A stretch of 44,211 nt of DNA from Oscillospiraceae bacterium. GTDB taxonomy: Bacteria; Bacillota_A; Clostridia; Oscillospirales; Oscillospiraceae. A program made the translations under genes and the position numbers. The notes under the pieces are model-generated. The model was not told where the DNA came from. It ran no database searches and saw only the letters and a program-made list of their open reading frames with translations. This document shows positions 7,175-14,497 of the stretch, one piece after another (position 1 is the first letter of the stretch; each line of letters begins with the position of its first letter). The stretch covers positions 1 to 44,211 of the forward strand of contig JAFQHF010000065.1 in NCBI GenBank assembly GCA_017398105.1, given 5' to 3'.

Positions 7175-8680
7175 TTGAGAATTGCAGCCTATTGCCGTGT
7201 TTCCACGGACAAGGATGAACAAATAGACAGCCTGATCCATCAGAAGGAATTTTTCGTCGAGTACGCCAAGCGGAATGGTCACAAGTTGTTCCGGCTTTAT
7301 GCTGACGAAGGCATCAGCGGTACCAGCCTCAAAAAGCGGGAAGAATTCAAGCGGCTCCTGCTGGATGCGGAGCTGGGATTGTTTGACATGGTGGTAGTCA
7401 AGGATATCAGCCGCTTTGCCCGCAATACGGTGGATGCCCTGCAAAGCATCCGCAAGCTGAAATCCATGGGGATCAACACTCTGTTTTTAACCGCCAACAT
7501 GGATTCCATGGGAGACAGCGAATTTATCCTCACCCTGTTTTCCGCCATGGCCCAGGAGGAAAGCAACAATCTGAGTAAGCGTGTGAAATGGGGCAAAAAG
7601 ATCAATGCGGAAAAAGGCCGTGTCCCCCAGCGGCTTTTCGGCTATGACCGGATCGACAAGTTCACTCTGGAAATCAATCCTGAAGAAGCCAGGATCGTCC
7701 GCAAAATTTTCTCTCTTTACAATGAGCAAGGTCTTGGATGTCGCACCATCAGCATGAACCTGAACCGGGAAGGCGATAAAACCAAGTACGGCAACGACTG
7801 GAACGCCCGTGGGGTTCGACGAGTTCTGGTGAATCCCATCTACTGTGGTGTTCTGGTGAATCACAAATACGAAATCGAAGATTTTCTCACGGGCAAACAA
7901 GTGAATATTCCCAAGGAGGAACACTTCTACCATGAGCGCCCCTCCTGGGCCATCGTGCCACCGGAGGTATTCCAAAAAGCCCAGGAGATCATGGAATCCC
8001 GGCGGATCAAGTACGATTCCGGCGAGCCTTTCCGGGAAGCCCGGTATAGCAGCAAGCACATTTTCTCCACGCTGATCAAATGCGAACACTGTGGTCGCTC
8101 CTTCACTCGGAAAAGCTATACTTACGTCAATACCCGCAACTATTGGCGGTGTGTCACCAACGACCAGTATACTGCTGAGAAATGCGACAACCGGGTATGC
8201 CTGGAAGAACCGGAACTACTGGAACAGCTTCGGGAATACTTCTCTTCTCTGATTGCGGACAAGGATGCTTTCATCGCAAGTATTCTCGCCAGCCTGGACA
8301 AGCAGATGCCTGCCTCCCAGAATCCGGAACTTATCAAGAAGGATATTGAAGCCAAACGAAAAAAACTGCTGTCCAAGAAGGATCGGTATCAGGAGATGTA
8401 CGCCAACGACATCATGACCATTGACGAACTAAAGGACAAGGTCACCGCTATCACGGAGGAGTTGAAGGAGTTGGACATGGATTTGGAGCAGCTTGCCCTG
8501 TCCAAGAAAATCGTCAGCAATGCGGAAGATATCATTCGCCGCTATACTGAGGAAATCCACCGCTTTCTGGAACTGGAAACCGTCACCAACGTGGATATGC
8601 GCCGTATCCTTAACCACATTTCCGTGAACAGAGATGGTCACGTCCGGGTGGTTTTGAAGAAATTTGAGGACATAATTTAA
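7175..8680 (+). CDS. large serine recombinase (site-specific integrase/excisionase of the element)
   Basis: A 501-residue protein. The resolvase domain (about 1-145) starts IAAYCRVSTD with catalytic Ser about residue 9 and Arg in DISRFARNT. It is followed by the recombinase domain (about 160-265), a zinc-ribbon part (CEHCGRSF...CVTNDQYTAEKCDNRVC), a long coiled coil (about 385-460) and a C-terminal tail. This is the full plan of Tn5397 TndX-like/phiC31-like integrases that catalyse attP x attB joining via a 2-bp core. The start is a TTG at 7175 behind AAAGGAG; no ATG fits. It is the last gene of the element and lies next to the disrupted gene at 8745, as expected for an integrase beside an attachment site. 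Confidence 0.93.
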   Translation: MRIAAYCRVSTDKDEQIDSLIHQKEFFVEYAKRNGHKLFRLYADEGISGTSLKKREEFKRLLLDAELGLFDMVVVKDISRFARNTVDALQSIRKLKSMGINTLFLTANMDSMGDSEFILTLFSAMAQEESNNLSKRVKWGKKINAEKGRVPQRLFGYDRIDKFTLEINPEEARIVRKIFSLYNEQGLGCRTISMNLNREGDKTKYGNDWNARGVRRVLVNPIYCGVLVNHKYEIEDFLTGKQVNIPKEEHFYHERPSWAIVPPEVFQKAQEIMESRRIKYDSGEPFREARYSSKHIFSTLIKCEHCGRSFTRKSYTYVNTRNYWRCVTNDQYTAEKCDNRVCLEEPELLEQLREYFSSLIADKDAFIASILASLDKQMPASQNPELIKKDIEAKRKKLLSKKDRYQEMYANDIMTIDELKDKVTAITEELKELDMDLEQLALSKKIVSNAEDIIRRYTEEIHRFLELETVTNVDMRRILNHISVNRDGHVRVVLKKFEDII

Positions 8681-8760
8681 CGCGACTTTTTAACCGCTAA
8701 AACATTATATTTTACCACTAAAATCTACATTTTTAACACTAATATTGCCTATCGAATTGG
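8681..8760. other. probable right junction (attR/attL) of the mobile element
   Basis: Immediately after the recombinase stop comes an 80-bp AT-rich tract with repeated TTTTTAAC / TTTTACCAC / TTTTTAACAC blocks. It then changes abruptly to high-GC chromosomal coding sequence from about 8752. The reading frame of the next gene is open back into this tract with no start codon of its own, as expected if integration cut the gene. The exact crossover dinucleotide cannot be assigned without the left end or an empty site. Confidence 0.5.
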
Positions 8761-9140
8761 TGTTCACAGTAGAGGTCCTGGACCCCATGGTGCTGGCTTC
8801 AAAGGTCAGGGAATCAGGGGCGTGCGGCTGCGAGGCGGTGAATGTGCAGGTGCCGGATGCCATTAAGGCGCTGTTTGATGAGGCGCTGGTGATCTCCGGC
8901 GGGCAGCGGCAGCTGTATGTGACTTTGGGGCAGTTTTCCATTGTACGGCTGGAGCGGGAGGCGCAGCTGGTGGTGCCGGTGCTGGATTATGCCATTCCCT
9001 GCAAGGAATGCTGCGATGCACCCGGCGGCGGAGAAGACCCCTGCGAGCTGTTTTCCAGAATTCCGTTCCCGGCCCAGGAGTTTTCCCCCGGAAACTGCGA
9101 TGATGACAACGAGTGCGATAAGCCCTATCAGACCTGCTGA
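8745..9140 (+). pseudogene. 5'-truncated chromosomal gene of unknown function, cut by the element
   Basis: About 130 residues remain. The frame enters from the element's AT-rich end with no ribosome site, and only TTG at 8745 could serve as a start. The remaining protein contains VPDAIKALFDEALVISGG, RQLYVTLGQFSIVRLEREAQL and VVPVLDYAIPCKECCD, followed by a Cys- and acid-rich tail (CDDDNECDKPYQTC). I do not recognise the family. The Cys pairs and short beta-rich segments suggest a surface or spore-coat-like protein, but this is a guess. The missing 5' part should lie beyond the left end of the element. A strong terminator follows at once. Confidence 0.6.
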
Positions 9141-9145
9141 ACGAG

Positions 9146-9172
9146 CCGCCGGGTATATTCCCGGCGGTTTTT
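9146..9172 (+). terminator. rho-independent terminator
   Basis: CCGCCGGG (9146-9153) and CCCGGCGG (9160-9167) pair perfectly across a 6-base loop, followed by TTTTT. It ends the truncated gene. Confidence 0.85.
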
Positions 9173-9259
9173 CTGCCGGGAAAAGCAGACCGAACAGCTT
9201 GCGAATCAGAGACCTGCGTGATATACTGCTTGTATGAAATGACAGACAGGAGAAAGCGC

Positions 9260-10222
9260 ATGAAACGATTGGCAATTGCATTTATGATCATTGCTGCCGG
9301 CATTCTGGCGGTGCTGATCGCTTCCTACGGTTTCTTTCGGATGGGATTCTATGTTCCGCCGCGAAAGAAACGGGACCCGGAAGCGATTGAATTGCCGGAG
9401 GGGGAGATCTATGAGGTCTTCTGGGAGGATATGAAGACCTGGGTAAGACAGACCCGGGCAGCTCCCCATGAGGATGTTTCCATCGTTTCCTTTGACGGGC
9501 TGAAACTGACGGGCAAGTATTATGAGTTTGCACCCGGAGCGCCCATTGAGATCATGTTCCATGGCTACCGTGGCAGTGCAGAGCGGGATATGTCCGGCGG
9601 TATGCAGCGCTGCTTCAATCTGGGCAGAAGTGCATTGATCGTTGATCAGAGGTGCAGCGGCGGCAGTGAGGGCAATGTGATCACCTTCGGCATCAATGAG
9701 CACAGGGACTGTCTGGGCTGGGTGGACTTTGTGCGGGAGCGTTTCGGGCCGGATATAAAGATCATTCTGACCGGTATGTCTATGGGAGCCGCCACTGTCC
9801 TGATGGCAGGCGGCGAAGAGCTGCCGGAAAATGTCATCGGTATCCTTGCAGACTGCGGCTATAATTCTGCAAAGGATATTATTGTATCGGTGATCCGAAA
9901 AATGGGACTGCCGCCTGCACTGTGCTATCCGCTGGCAAAGCTGGGTGCGAAAATTTACGGTCATTTTGACCTGGAGGAAAACAGCCCGGAGGAGGCAGTG
10001 AAACGGTGCAAAGTACCGGTGATCTTTTTCCACGGAGATACGGATGATTATGTTCCCTGTGAAATGAGCCGGATCAATTATGAAGCCTGCGCATCCAGAA
10101 AAAAGCTGGTGCTGATCCCCGGAGCGGGACATGGTCTGTGCTATCCTGTGGGTATGGAGACTTATATGAAGGAAGTGCGGGCGTTTTTTGGCCCGGAGGC
10201 ATCCTATCGGTCTGAAATTTAA
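9260..10222 (+). CDS. membrane-anchored alpha/beta hydrolase
   Basis: A 320-residue protein. It has an N-terminal signal anchor (RLAIAFMIIAAGILAVLIASYGFF) and a serine hydrolase core. The oxyanion region is MFHGYRGS, the nucleophile elbow GMSMGA, the acid HGDTDDYVP and the catalytic His GAGHG, all in the normal order. It probably acts at the outer face of the membrane on an ester or amide; the substrate cannot be inferred. The ATG at 9260 follows ACAGGAG; an earlier in-frame ATG (9218) lacks a site. It is a single-gene unit between two terminators. Confidence 0.85.
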   Translation: MKRLAIAFMIIAAGILAVLIASYGFFRMGFYVPPRKKRDPEAIELPEGEIYEVFWEDMKTWVRQTRAAPHEDVSIVSFDGLKLTGKYYEFAPGAPIEIMFHGYRGSAERDMSGGMQRCFNLGRSALIVDQRCSGGSEGNVITFGINEHRDCLGWVDFVRERFGPDIKIILTGMSMGAATVLMAGGEELPENVIGILADCGYNSAKDIIVSVIRKMGLPPALCYPLAKLGAKIYGHFDLEENSPEEAVKRCKVPVIFFHGDTDDYVPCEMSRINYEACASRKKLVLIPGAGHGLCYPVGMETYMKEVRAFFGPEASYRSEI

Positions 10223-10262
10223 TTAACAGCCGCCGGGATTTTGGTGGTGTTCGTAAACAGTT

Positions 10263-10294
10263 AAGGCCAAGCTGAAAGATGCAGCTTGGCCTTT
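10263..10294 (+). terminator. terminator after the hydrolase gene
   Basis: AAGGCCAAGCT (10263-10273) pairs perfectly with AGCTTGGCCTT (10283-10293). The following T-tract is short, but the 11-bp stem is strong. Because it is symmetric it may also serve the converging gene at 10380. Confidence 0.7.
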
Positions 10295-10379
10295 ATCGTT
10301 GGTTGCATTACATAGCAGGATACTATGTATAGAAGTGCACCATTACTGTTAGTCAAATTGGAATTGTTCTGACTTTAAA

Positions 10380-11177
10380 TTATGTGTTTGGCAACCCTTT
10401 GGCTGCATCATAGGTAATCTCTCCGCTCTGATATTTCCATGTGGTTGTTGAAAGCAAATTATCACTTGCGTCATAGTCTTCTTCCACTAGCACCAAATCG
10501 TAAAGGTCATAGGAATTCCACTGATAGCCAAGCAATGCCCCATTGACATCGTATTGCATGACCTTCTCTTTGTACCTCTTCAGGTCAAATTCACACACAT
10601 CATAACTGATTACGTTTTCGGAACGATCATAGCGCGTAATCCTTGTACGTCTGCCGTTTTCGTCATACTCTGTCACAATACGCTGTATGCGTTTATTATT
10701 CTCATACACAATGACTTCGGTAAGTTGTCCTTGTGCATTGAAGCTGTATTCTTCGTACCCCTGTTCTATGCCATCAACGGAGATCACCTTTGCAATGATA
10801 CGGTCGTTTTTATCATAAGTAAGGCCAAAAGTGGTTGTAGAATCACCAACGACTGAAATAATATTGTCTTTATCATCTCTTACATATTCTTCGCTGCATA
10901 CCTGCTGCCCGTTCTCAAATACAGTACAACCAATGTAGTCTTTCAAAAAATGGTTGGCTGCTTCGGGATAGGAATATATTAATTTGCAAGTATCTCCGTT
11001 TGCATATTCGATATTGATTTCCTGAAGATGGTGATAGGTTTTTGTAACAAGCTGAACATCTGATTCGTCAATAATTTCTGATATTTCTTCTTGCAGTTCC
11101 TGATCATAGAACAGGCTGCAGCCAGCCAGATCCAGCACACAGACCAATACTAAAAACAATGCTATAAACTTTTTCAT
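10380..11177 (-). CDS. lipoprotein with YD-like repeats
   Basis: A 265-residue protein. The signal peptide and lipobox are MKKFIALFLVLVCVLDLAGC, and the rest of the chain is full of degenerate YD/RHS-like repeats (YDKNDRI, EYDENGRR, YDRSENV, YDVNGALL, DYDASDNLL). Such repeats fold as beta hairpins in surface proteins. The start at 11177 lies behind GGGAG with good spacing; an in-frame ATG at 11198 is less well placed. It is probably surface-anchored and its function is unknown. A second, nonsense-interrupted gene of the same type lies at 15512. Confidence 0.75.
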   Translation of the reverse strand: MKKFIALFLVLVCVLDLAGCSLFYDQELQEEISEIIDESDVQLVTKTYHHLQEINIEYANGDTCKLIYSYPEAANHFLKDYIGCTVFENGQQVCSEEYVRDDKDNIISVVGDSTTTFGLTYDKNDRIIAKVISVDGIEQGYEEYSFNAQGQLTEVIVYENNKRIQRIVTEYDENGRRTRITRYDRSENVISYDVCEFDLKRYKEKVMQYDVNGALLGYQWNSYDLYDLVLVEEDYDASDNLLSTTTWKYQSGEITYDAAKGLPNT

Positions 11178-11259
11178 ATCTCCGCACTCCCTTCGCAAAA
11201 ATCAAGTTTTGTAAACTGTCTACTTTTATATTTTATCATGCAAAAGTAAATTATACAAG

Positions 11260-11291
11260 AACAGGCACAACATTGAACTGTTGCGCCTGTT
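11260..11291. other. hairpin between divergent genes
   Basis: AACAGGCACAAC (11260-11271) and GTTGCGCCTGTT (11280-11291) pair with one mismatch across an 8-base loop. There is no T-run on either side. It lies between the leftward lipoprotein gene and the rightward SPFH operon. Confidence 0.45.
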
Positions 11292-11336
11292 AACTGTTTT
11301 ATAACCCTTTCCCAGCGGTTTTCTTTTGGAATGCCA

Positions 11337-11365
11337 TTGACAAACAGATATCAATTTGATATCAT
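11337..11365 (+). promoter_or_regulatory. promoter of the SPFH operon with embedded 17-bp operator
   Basis: A consensus TTGACA -35 box (11337-11342) is followed after 17 bp by TATCAT (11360-11365). The spacer contains the perfect palindrome GATATCAATTTGATATC (11347-11363), which overlaps the -10 box. A repressor bound there would block RNA polymerase. Confidence 0.7.
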
Positions 11366-11402
11366 TTAGATAGAAGATAATAATACCAAAGGAGGAATTT
11401 CT

Positions 11403-12386
11403 ATGACAGAGAAAGTGCTGAACAGGAACCGAAACGGTATGGCTATGCTGCTGATTTTGATGGGGACTGTGATCGGAGGGATCATCGGCGGCATTTATCT
11501 GATAACCGGCTCCGCCTATTTTGGGTGGCTGGCAATTCCCGGTGTGCTGCTGTTGCTGACTGCTGTGGCGGCGGTGATCGCATTGTCCGGGCTGAAGGTG
11601 CTGAAGCCTCAGGAAGCTCTGGTGCTGACGCTGTTCGGCAAGTATGTGGGAACGTTGAAGGGTGAGGGATTCTACTGGGTCAATCCCTTCTGTTCTCCTG
11701 TAAATCCGGCAGCGGGAACGGTGCTGAATCAGAGCGGCGATGTGAAATCCACCCGGCCCTTTGAGCTGGATGGAAAGAAAATGTCCCTGAAGATCATGAC
11801 GCTGAATAACAACAAGCAGAAGATCAACGATTATCTGGGCAACCCTGTGGAGATCGGCATTGCCGTTATGTGGCGGGTGGTGGATACTGCCAAGGCTGCC
11901 TTCCATGTGGACAATTACAAGGCATTCCTGTCACTGCAGTGCGACAGTGCTCTGCGCAATATCGTTCGGCTGTATCCTTACGATTCTGCGCCCGATGTGG
12001 ATACCACCGGCGACGGAATTGCCGACGACGGCAGCCTGCGGGGTTCCAGCGAAGTGGTGGCAAATCGTATCAAACAGGAGATCCAGTCCCGGGTGGAGGA
12101 AGCCGGTCTGGAGATCGTGGATGCCCGGATCACGTACCTGGCCTATGCGCCGGAGATCGCCGCGGCTATGCTGCAGCGGCAGCAGGCAACGGCACTGATC
12201 GATGCCAGAAAGGTCATTGTGGACGGCGCGGTGGATATGGTGGAAATGGCATTGGCACGGCTCAACGAAAATGGCGTGGTTGAGCTGGACGAGGAGCGGA
12301 AGGCCGCCATGGTCTCCAATCTTCTGGTGGTGCTGTGCGGCAACAAGGATGCCCAGCCCATCGTCAATTCCGGGTCTCTGTACTAA
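11403..12386 (+). CDS. SPFH/band-7 domain membrane protein
   Basis: A 327-residue protein with two N-terminal hydrophobic segments (AMLLILMGTVIGGIIGGIYLI and WLAIPGVLLLLTAVAAVIAL). An SPFH domain follows (LKPQEALVLTLFGKYVGTLKGEGFYWVNPF...). Its C-terminal helical part (RIKQEIQSRVEEAGLEIVDARITYLAYAPEIAAAMLQRQQ) is typical of stomatin-like oligomerising proteins. A ribosome site AAAGGAGG precedes the ATG. SPFH proteins form membrane microdomain scaffolds. It heads an operon of small membrane proteins, and an Arc-like DNA-binding gene starts one base after its stop codon. I recall SPFH genes paired with such RHH genes in Firmicutes, but their joint role is unknown to me. Confidence 0.88.
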   Translation: MTEKVLNRNRNGMAMLLILMGTVIGGIIGGIYLITGSAYFGWLAIPGVLLLLTAVAAVIALSGLKVLKPQEALVLTLFGKYVGTLKGEGFYWVNPFCSPVNPAAGTVLNQSGDVKSTRPFELDGKKMSLKIMTLNNNKQKINDYLGNPVEIGIAVMWRVVDTAKAAFHVDNYKAFLSLQCDSALRNIVRLYPYDSAPDVDTTGDGIADDGSLRGSSEVVANRIKQEIQSRVEEAGLEIVDARITYLAYAPEIAAAMLQRQQATALIDARKVIVDGAVDMVEMALARLNENGVVELDEERKAAMVSNLLVVLCGNKDAQPIVNSGSLY

Positions 12387-12638
12387 ATGGCAGCGGCACA
12401 GAAAAAAGAAGGGCCCCTGCGGCTGGCTCCCGAGAATCAGAAAAAGCAGATACCCCTGCGGCTTTCCGCCAAGCTGTACAACGCCATTGCAGCCTGGGCA
12501 GAGGATGATTTTCGAAGCGTGAACGGTCAGATCGAATATTTGCTGACGGAGTGCGTGAAGCAGCGAAGAAAAAATGGGGGCTATGTTTCCACAGAGCTGG
12601 ATAAGCCCTTCGAACTGGACTTTCTCAAGGACGAATGA
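12387..12638 (+). CDS. Arc-like ribbon-helix-helix protein
   Basis: An 83-residue protein whose ATG directly follows the TAA of the SPFH gene. The core KKQIPLRLSAKLYNAIAAWAEDDFRSVNGQIEYLLTECVKQRRK is a ribbon-helix-helix: a beta strand that would read DNA, then two helices forming a dimer. A short acidic tail follows. It may repress its own operon through the 17-bp palindrome in the promoter; this is inference from position and fold. Tight coupling to the SPFH gene suggests stoichiometric production. Confidence 0.75.
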   Translation: MAAAQKKEGPLRLAPENQKKQIPLRLSAKLYNAIAAWAEDDFRSVNGQIEYLLTECVKQRRKNGGYVSTELDKPFELDFLKDE

Positions 12639-12639
12639 G

Positions 12640-12670
12640 GAAACCTATGGCAGGGCGGCTTGCCCTGCAG
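12640..12670. repeat. GTAGGG-type palindrome, partial copy
   Basis: The segment GGCAGGGCGGCTTGCCCTGC lies in the short gap between the RHH gene and the next start. It belongs to the dispersed palindromes also seen at 16316, 25104, 27171 and 34466. Its presence supports placing the next gene's start at 12695, after the repeat. Confidence 0.45.
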
Positions 12671-12694
12671 AGACTGAGAAAAAGGAGAATGGAT

Positions 12695-13024
12695 ATGGAC
12701 AATGCTGTTGTTTGGCTTCTTTTGATCGCGGGATTCCTGGTCTGCTGGCTCCGGGTCTTTCCCTTTACGGAGAAAAAGACAAGAGAGCCGGAGCGTACAG
12801 CGGATGCTGTGGTGACTGCCAGAACGATAAAGTCCGGCGCAAACCGCTCCGGACGCTCTGTGATGGGCTACAACTATCTGGTCAGCTTTCGTCTGACAGA
12901 TGGAAAAGAACTGGAATTGTATGCCCATGATGTGGAATACGGTGCCCTCCGGGAGGGAATGGAAGGCAGGCTTACCTGGAAGGGACGGTATTTTGTTTCC
13001 TTTGATCAGGAGGAACGGGCATGA
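12695..13024 (+). CDS. DUF2500-like small membrane protein, copy 1
   Basis: A 109-residue protein. One N-terminal membrane helix (AVVWLLLIAGFLVCWL) is followed by a linker and a beta-rich domain with YNYLVSFRLTDGKELELYAHDVEYGALREGMEGRLTWKGRYFVSF. The pattern Y-x-V-x-F...G-x-x-x-x-L...Y-x-x-L-x-E-G-x-x-G-x-L-x-(W/Y)-x-G fits the DUF2500 family, which has no known function. The ATG at 12695 is 8 bases after AAGGAG. The next gene overlaps it by 4 bp. It is the first of four tandem relatives. Confidence 0.75.
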   Translation: MDNAVVWLLLIAGFLVCWLRVFPFTEKKTREPERTADAVVTARTIKSGANRSGRSVMGYNYLVSFRLTDGKELELYAHDVEYGALREGMEGRLTWKGRYFVSFDQEERA

Positions 13025-13344
13025 TTCCAGGAAACGGCATCAAATTACTGCTGCTGATCTGCGGCGTGGTCATCGTTCTGGCATTTCTGGAGATAAGAGA
13101 AAAAATCCGCGGAAAGAATCGTCCTGTACAGACTGCACGGGCTATGGTATACTGTAAGCATCCGGACCCGGTGTATGTTCCCGGAGCCCAGAGCATCCGC
13201 AGAGCAGCCAGCGGATACGTCTATTATGTGACCTTTCATACGGATACCGGAGAAATTGTAAAGCTCTATTTAAATTACGATCGATTCTTCCTGTTGGAAG
13301 AGAATTCTTATGGAATGCTCAAATGGGAAGGGGAACGGTTCTAG
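13021..13344 (+). CDS. DUF2500-like small membrane protein, copy 2 (diverged)
   Basis: A 107-residue protein starting in an ATGA overlap with copy 1. One membrane helix (IKLLLLICGVVIVLAFLEI) is followed by the same C-terminal fold in diverged form (YVYYVTFHTDTGEIVKLYLNYDRFFLLEENSYGMLKWEGERF). The E-G-x-x-G turn of the other copies is altered to EENSYG. It is probably oriented like copy 1, with the domain on the outer face, but topology is not certain. Its function is unknown. Confidence 0.7.
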   Translation: MIPGNGIKLLLLICGVVIVLAFLEIREKIRGKNRPVQTARAMVYCKHPDPVYVPGAQSIRRAASGYVYYVTFHTDTGEIVKLYLNYDRFFLLEENSYGMLKWEGERF

Positions 13345-13370
13345 GATTTTGTTCCGGAGGAGGTATGAGG

Positions 13371-13691
13371 ATGGAGATCTATCTGATTATCGGTATGTGC
13401 TTCCTTGGCTTTGTATTTCTGGCTTGGCAGACTGCCGGTGGGAAGGTGCTTACCGGTTCTGCCACGGTGGTTTCCCGCCGGGTGGAAGCAGCGAAGGCAG
13501 CGGGCAGCGGCTGGGGAAACAACAGCGGCTGGAATTATCTGGTGACCTTCCGGCTGGCTGGCGGAGAAGAAATTGAACTGTACGTATTTAAGGAGCAGTA
13601 CCAGGAATTGACGGAGGGACTCTCCGGTCAGCTGACCTGGCACAAGGAGACCCTAAGCGGATTTGCTACAGATATGGAGGTAACAGTATGA
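13371..13691 (+). CDS. DUF2500-like small membrane protein, copy 3
   Basis: A 106-residue protein. The membrane helix is IYLIIGMCFLGFVFLAW, followed by SATVVSRRVEAAKAAGSG and the shared domain (YLVTFRLAGGEEIELYVFKEQYQELTEGLSGQLTWHKETLSGF). The VVSRR motif right after the helix is also typical of DUF2500 proteins. The start at 13371 sits 7-8 bases after GGAGGAGG; the ATG at 13365 is too close to it. It overlaps copy 4 by 4 bp. Confidence 0.75.
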   Translation: MEIYLIIGMCFLGFVFLAWQTAGGKVLTGSATVVSRRVEAAKAAGSGWGNNSGWNYLVTFRLAGGEEIELYVFKEQYQELTEGLSGQLTWHKETLSGFATDMEVTV

Positions 13692-13999
13692 GTGGAATTT
13701 GTCCCTGTACGGTAGGAAACAGCGTGTCCAAAGCTTTGTTTGGACTGCGGGATGTGAAGAAGCTGAACTGTGATGCACCGGAGCAGACGGCCCAGGGAAC
13801 GGTGCTGTCCCGAAAGGTTCAGCACAGCAATACCATGTATCATGAAAGCCCCTGGCAGTACCTTGTGTCCTTCCGGTTGGAAAGCGGGGAGGAAATGCAG
13901 CTGCAGGCAGCGGAAGAACAGTATGGCAAACTGAAGGAAGGCAGTCAATGGAAGCTGACCTGGCAGGAGGAGAAACTGGTCTCTTTTGAGAAGCTTTAA
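13688..13999 (+). CDS. DUF2500-like protein, copy 4, without membrane helix
   Basis: A 103-residue protein starting in an ATGA overlap. It keeps the shared domain (YLVSFRLESGEEMQLQAAEEQYGKLKEGSQWKLTWQEEKLVSF), including the Y-x-V-S-F and G-E-E-x-x-L positions. The N-terminal helix is replaced by a polar, Cys-containing segment (MSGICPCTVGNSVSKALFG). It should therefore be soluble or attached through partners, unlike copies 1-3. This change of location within a tandem set is the odd feature. Confidence 0.7.
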   Translation: MSGICPCTVGNSVSKALFGLRDVKKLNCDAPEQTAQGTVLSRKVQHSNTMYHESPWQYLVSFRLESGEEMQLQAAEEQYGKLKEGSQWKLTWQEEKLVSFEKL

Positions 14000-14044
14000 G
14001 CAACAGTACATCTCCGGCCATGAGCTGAAAAAGGAGGTATTTCT

Positions 14045-14347
14045 ATGGGATGGAATCCATATACAGACCAAAAGAACAGAGCGTATTCCAGCATCCTTAC
14101 TTCGCTCTTTCCGGAACAGACGAAAACACTTCCGCGCATTATCGTCTGGAGCATCATCTTTTTGCTGGATCTGATCCTTGTACTTGGCGGTGCCATGTAT
14201 CTGGGATGGCTGGAATTTGACAACTATCGCATCCAGAGACTGGCATCTGCCGGATTGATCGCTTTGGCAGTTGGCCTGTTCTGGCTGCAGGGCGTTATCT
14301 GGGGCTCAATTGTAAGGTTCTTTCAGAAGCGAAAGGAACTGGATTAG
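14045..14347 (+). CDS. small two-helix membrane protein
   Basis: A 100-residue protein with AAAGGAGG before the ATG. It has a polar N-terminus, two hydrophobic helices (IIVWSIIFLLDLILVLGGAMYLGWL and LASAGLIALAVGLFWLQGVIW) and a basic C-terminus (RFFQKRKELD). No family was recognised. It is the last gene of the SPFH/DUF2500-like operon, 45 bp behind copy 4 and followed by a terminator. Confidence 0.65.
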   Translation: MGWNPYTDQKNRAYSSILTSLFPEQTKTLPRIIVWSIIFLLDLILVLGGAMYLGWLEFDNYRIQRLASAGLIALAVGLFWLQGVIWGSIVRFFQKRKELD

Positions 14348-14358
14348 AAAAACAGCTG

Positions 14359-14392
14359 AAAGCGCAGGGGGGCATTGTCTCCTGCGCTTTTT
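14359..14392 (+). terminator. terminator of the SPFH/DUF2500-like operon
   Basis: AAAGCGCAGG (14359-14368) pairs perfectly with CCTGCGCTTT (14381-14390), with further T after the stem. Confidence 0.8.
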
Positions 14393-14497
14393 GTAAATTG
14401 GAAATTGGTGATTTTATCACGGAAAGAAATAAGCCTTCCGGTTATAATGATGACAACAAAACAAAAACACGACATGATTATATAAGGAGGCGTTCCC

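Noticed and set aside
9206..10132. 308-codon frame antisense to the hydrolase
   Set aside because: No start site or domain; the plus-strand hydrolase has a complete catalytic set.
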